Source of the DNA: Alphaproteobacteria bacterium
GTDB lineage: Bacteria > Pseudomonadota > Alphaproteobacteria > Kiloniellales > JAKSDN01
DNA length: 7,260 nt
Direction: 5' to 3'
Assembly: GCA_030598385.1 (NCBI GenBank)
Contig: JAUVQB010000066.1
Location: 1 to 7,260 of the forward strand
Under the pieces are notes generated by a model that did not search any database, was not told the origin of the DNA, and saw nothing but the letters and a program-made list of their open reading frames with translations. Made by a program: the position numbers and the translations under genes. Below, one piece after another: positions 7,083 to 7,260 of this stretch; positions within the stretch are counted from its first letter, which is position 1, and each line of letters begins with the position of its first letter.

Positions 7083-7260
7083 GCGCGGCACCGGACAAGG
7101 CACCGGACAAGGTAGCGGACAAGGTGGCGCGCGCCATGGTGCTGGCGGCGGGGCGCGGCGAACGCATGCGGCCCTTGACCGAGCGCCTGCCCAAGCCGCT
7201 GATCGAAGTCCGCGGCAAGGCCATGCTGGATTGGGCGCTCGATCACCTGGCCGCGGCCGG
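7079..7260 (+). CDS. murU: N-acetylmuramate-1-phosphate uridylyltransferase MurU, N-terminal part (partial)
   Basis: The gene runs off the right edge; 60 complete codons are present. Residues 22-34, [13 protein letters not shown], form the nucleotide-binding signature of sugar nucleotidyltransferases, followed by the conserved LPKPL with Lys39. MurU joins MurNAc-1-phosphate and UTP to give UDP-MurNAc, completing the path started by AmgK. The start at 7079 overlaps the amgK stop as ATGA and has GGAGG at 7070-7074. An internal Met20 (7136) is where most family members would begin, and the extra residues come from a tandem repeat, so the true start may be either. The visible part alone would also fit another sugar nucleotidyltransferase, such as a mannose-1-phosphate enzyme; the neighbouring amgK decides the call. 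Confidence 0.85.
   Translation, partial: MSAAPDKAPDKVADKVARAMVLAAGRGERMRPLTERLPKPLIEVRGKAMLDWALDHLAAA
7088..7123 (+). repeat. 12-bp tandem repeat at the start of murU ([12 protein letters not shown])
   Basis: Two identical 12-bp units GCACCGGACAAG (7088-7099, 7100-7111) and one diverged unit GTAGCGGACAAG (7112-7123) lie in frame. They encode a charged N-terminal extension ahead of the conserved nucleotidyltransferase fold. Confidence 0.85.

Overview
The window comes from a GC-rich chromosome that is almost certainly alphaproteobacterial. The clearest marker is a DivL-type cell-cycle kinase homologue with a tyrosine where histidine kinases carry their phosphorylated histidine. The gene order ptsI - ahcY - divL - tsaE - amgK - murU, as I recall it, also fits Rhodospirillales-like and Caulobacter-like lineages. 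No mobile element, CRISPR array, tRNA or rRNA is visible.

Left part (1-1908, + strand): the last ~105 codons of a PTS enzyme I gene are followed by a 187-bp gap. The gap holds a bulged hairpin and a 13-bp tandem repeat that supplies the ribosome-binding region of ahcY. The complete ahcY (S-adenosylhomocysteine hydrolase) follows.

Middle (1909-3263): ahcY converges, with a 14-bp gap, on a leftward gene for an exported TPR protein. Upstream of that gene lies a 525-bp non-coding stretch. It contains a possible 28-codon membrane micro-ORF (- strand) and an AT-rich island (~2920-3050) that stands out from its surroundings. The island carries a near-consensus leftward promoter, two palindromes, a 23-bp-spaced direct repeat and a CtrA-type TTAACCAT box. 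The GC-rich leader of divL completes the gap.

Right part (3264-7260, + strand): divL encodes a membrane-anchored PAS/kinase-fold protein. It is followed by tsaE (tRNA t6A synthesis ATPase), amgK (MurNAc/GlcNAc anomeric kinase) and the start of murU (MurNAc-1-phosphate uridylyltransferase). The last three overlap (8 nt and 4 nt) and read as one translationally coupled unit. AmgK and MurU form the peptidoglycan-recycling route to UDP-MurNAc, so the cluster puts a cell-cycle regulator, a tRNA-modification ATPase and wall recycling in one transcriptional direction.

Most of the window is core-genome material. The parts most worth a second look are the AT-rich regulatory island with its micro-ORF, and three independent 12-15-bp tandem duplications (ahcY ribosome-binding region, a TsaE loop, the MurU N-terminus). 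I found no convincing new defence or mobile system.
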